Below, piece by piece: positions 38,168-39,250 of a stretch of 39,250 nt of DNA. The notes beneath the pieces were generated by a model that worked only from the letters and a program-made list of their open reading frames with translations, searched no databases and was not told the origin of the DNA. A program made the translations under genes and the position numbers. Source of the DNA: a virus. The stretch's first letter is position 1; each line of letters opens with the position of its first letter. The stretch is taken from the IMG/VR virus record IMGVR_UViG_3300035034_002256, positions 1-39,250 of that record, one strand, 5' to 3'.

Positions 38168-38175
38168 AATATATA
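38168..38175 (+). promoter_or_regulatory. AATATATA late-type box
   Basis: 30 nt before the ATG at 38206, preceded by five T. Confidence 0.45.
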
Positions 38176-38205
38176 CTTTAACAAAAAAATAACTTACTGA
38201 TACTG

Positions 38206-38451
38206 ATGGAAAAAATAATTAAATCCTTTGCTACCTTCGCAAAATCTATTAAAGAAAATGTAGAAGAAGAGATGTTATCAACATGGACACTTACTGTATA
38301 TGATGAAGATGATAACATTAGACATCAAGAAGATATTGATTCTGATGACGAACTCAAAGCTGAAACAACTGCTAGAAAAATGGTAGATAATATGGATGAC
38401 TACCGTGACGGATGGGATTGGACTTTAATGCCTAAAGAATTCTTTGCTTAG
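38206..38451 (+). CDS. Small protein with capsid-targeting-like N-terminus, 81 aa
   Basis: Starts MEKIIKSFATFAKSIKENVEEE, another IKxFxxF terminus. The remainder is an acidic small domain (WTLTVYDEDDNIRHQEDIDS) with a Trp-rich end. The stop is TAG, overlapping the converging membrane-protein gene by 4 bp. Candidate packaged protein; function unknown. Confidence 0.6.
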   Translation: MEKIIKSFATFAKSIKENVEEEMLSTWTLTVYDEDDNIRHQEDIDSDDELKAETTARKMVDNMDDYRDGWDWTLMPKEFFA

Positions 38452-38753
38452 ATATAAGACTTAAATACATATATCCAAATAGATATAACACCCACTAATA
38501 TCAGTAGTGATATAACATATTCTTTTTTAGTAGCTTCATATTTCCTCCCGAATCCCACTGTGTTATCCATAGATAAAAATATTGCTGTACTCATAACTAA
38601 AGATAAAAGTGATGAATTCAAATTACTCATTCCCGTGTACCCAAATGATATACCTATAATTAACCAAAGACATATTAAAAATACAACACTCGAACTTAAT
38701 CTCATAGTAGATTCCGTGTCCGTTGGCTTAAATGTTCTTAAATAATTTCTCAT
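38448..38753 (-). CDS. Small three-pass membrane protein, 101 aa
   Basis: Hydrophobic segments at about 21-40 (SSVVFLICLWLIIGISFGYT), 47-62 and 81-98 (VISLLILVGVISIWIYVF). Its ATG overlaps the stop of the NADAR gene (ATGA), so both are translated together. Holin-like size, but no family was recognised. Confidence 0.6.
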   Translation of the reverse strand: MRNYLRTFKPTDTESTMRLSSSVVFLICLWLIIGISFGYTGMSNLNSSLLSLVMSTAIFLSMDNTVGFGRKYEATKKEYVISLLILVGVISIWIYVFKSYI

Positions 38754-39250
38754 AATTTTTCTCTTGTTTTCATTAATACTTTTCCTAATCTATTTTCACC
38801 TGTCCAATTTTCTTCAAATAATATCTGATCATCCGAGGCTGATATACCCACCCCCCATTTATTATCATATGGAGAAGCTTCGACAAGTGTTCTATCACCA
38901 CTATCAACTAATGTTTTGTGGGCTTCTTTATTAAAAGTATATTTATGTAGACATACGTTATACATTACACCAAAGCTAATTTTATCCCATTTCTCAGCAT
39001 CAAAGTTGGGTATAGATCTACCTATATTTTTAACTTTCTTAGGATCGATTTCATTAATACATTTCTCGGCTAGTTCTAATTGATTAAAGAACATACACTT
39101 CTCAAACATATAAGCTTGCTCTGAATTATTAAAAAGGTACTCTTGTGTAATTTCCCCTGTTAATATATCATTCACTTTCTTTCTATATAAGAAAGGAGCA
39201 GGGTAGAAGTTTGAAAAAACATCTGCTACCGAAAAGAAATATATGTGTGT
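38750..39250 (-). CDS. NADAR/YbiA-like N-glycosidase (partial, runs off the right edge)
   Basis: At least 167 residues in frame up to base 39250. A GTG at 39175 would start a shorter protein, but the frame continues upstream with YFFSVADVFSNFYPAPFLYR, the hallmark N-terminus of YbiA/NADAR proteins, so the true start lies beyond the window. Further motifs: NNSEQAYMFEKCMFF, and WGVGISASDDQILFEENWTG followed by NRLGKVLMKTREKL. NADAR enzymes cleave N-glycosidic bonds; some remove ADP-ribose from guanosine in DNA as antitoxins to DarT-type enzymes, others act on riboflavin intermediates. Here an anti-defence or NAD-related role is plausible. It overlaps a membrane-protein gene downstream. Confidence 0.85.
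   Translation of the reverse strand, partial: THIYFFSVADVFSNFYPAPFLYRKKVNDILTGEITQEYLFNNSEQAYMFEKCMFFNQLELAEKCINEIDPKKVKNIGRSIPNFDAEKWDKISFGVMYNVCLHKYTFNKEAHKTLVDSGDRTLVEASPYDNKWGVGISASDDQILFEENWTGENRLGKVLMKTREKL

Overview
The window is a piece of a large, strongly A+T-rich T4-related myovirus genome that probably infects a Bacteroidota (Flavobacterium-like) host. The T4 relationship rests on head genes in near-T4 order: gp4-like head-completion nuclease, gp20-like portal, gp21-like prohead protease fused to a gp22-like scaffold, and gp23-like major capsid protein. A gp32-like ssDNA-binding protein and a short gp55-like late sigma factor support it. The host guess rests on a Bacteroidota promoter (TTTG-N19-TATATTTG) before the tRNA array, the lack of clear Shine-Dalgarno sequences, and A-rich start regions.

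Layout. 1-4.3 kb: an ATGA-overlapped cluster (XPD/DinG-type helicase, two unknowns, PRPP synthetase), then an ECF-type sigma factor. 4.4-7.2 kb: a five-repeat protein and two reverse-strand genes. 7.2-8.5 kb: the tRNA region. 8.5-16 kb: adenylosuccinate synthetase, a beta-rich probable virion protein, an S4/ValRS-arm protein, small genes and gp32-like SSB. 16-21 kb: a kinase-like protein, an 897-residue unknown and a GMP reductase-like enzyme. 21-26.9 kb: a coiled-coil protein, gp55-like sigma, a possible primase-polymerase-like protein and two Nudix hydrolases. 27-36.5 kb: head genes with an inverted nuclease gene among them. 36.5-39.25 kb: a homing endonuclease, small genes and a NADAR/YbiA protein running off the right edge.

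The most notable system is the tRNA array. It encodes only His, Lys and Phe anticodons (His, His, Lys, a class-II-like tRNA with UUU, Phe, Lys, Phe, Lys). It is divided by two intrinsic terminators, each directly before a tRNA. Before terminator 1 is an 18-codon ORF with 3 Phe, 3 Lys and 3 His codons. Before terminator 2, which precedes only Lys/Phe tRNAs, is a 30-codon ORF rich in Lys and Phe with no His. The end of each K/F-rich stretch contains a sequence that can pair with the 5' arm of the following terminator. This is the architecture of ribosome-mediated attenuation, here apparently sensing shortage of the very tRNAs the array supplies, for example after host anticodon-nuclease attack. 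The function is inferred; the sequence elements are directly visible.

Other themes: (i) an AATATATA box 4 nt before many start codons, or further upstream of head genes, suggesting gp55-type late promoters and leaderless mRNAs; (ii) several proteins with a short terminal motif resembling the T4 capsid-targeting sequence, one at a C-terminus after a likely protease site; (iii) a sigma factor whose region 4 helix-turn-helix is split by about 75 residues; (iv) about 10-bp-phased TAGC repeats before the two sigma genes and the SSB gene; (v) purine enzymes (PRPP synthetase, GMP reductase-like, PurA) that could shift G to A nucleotides.
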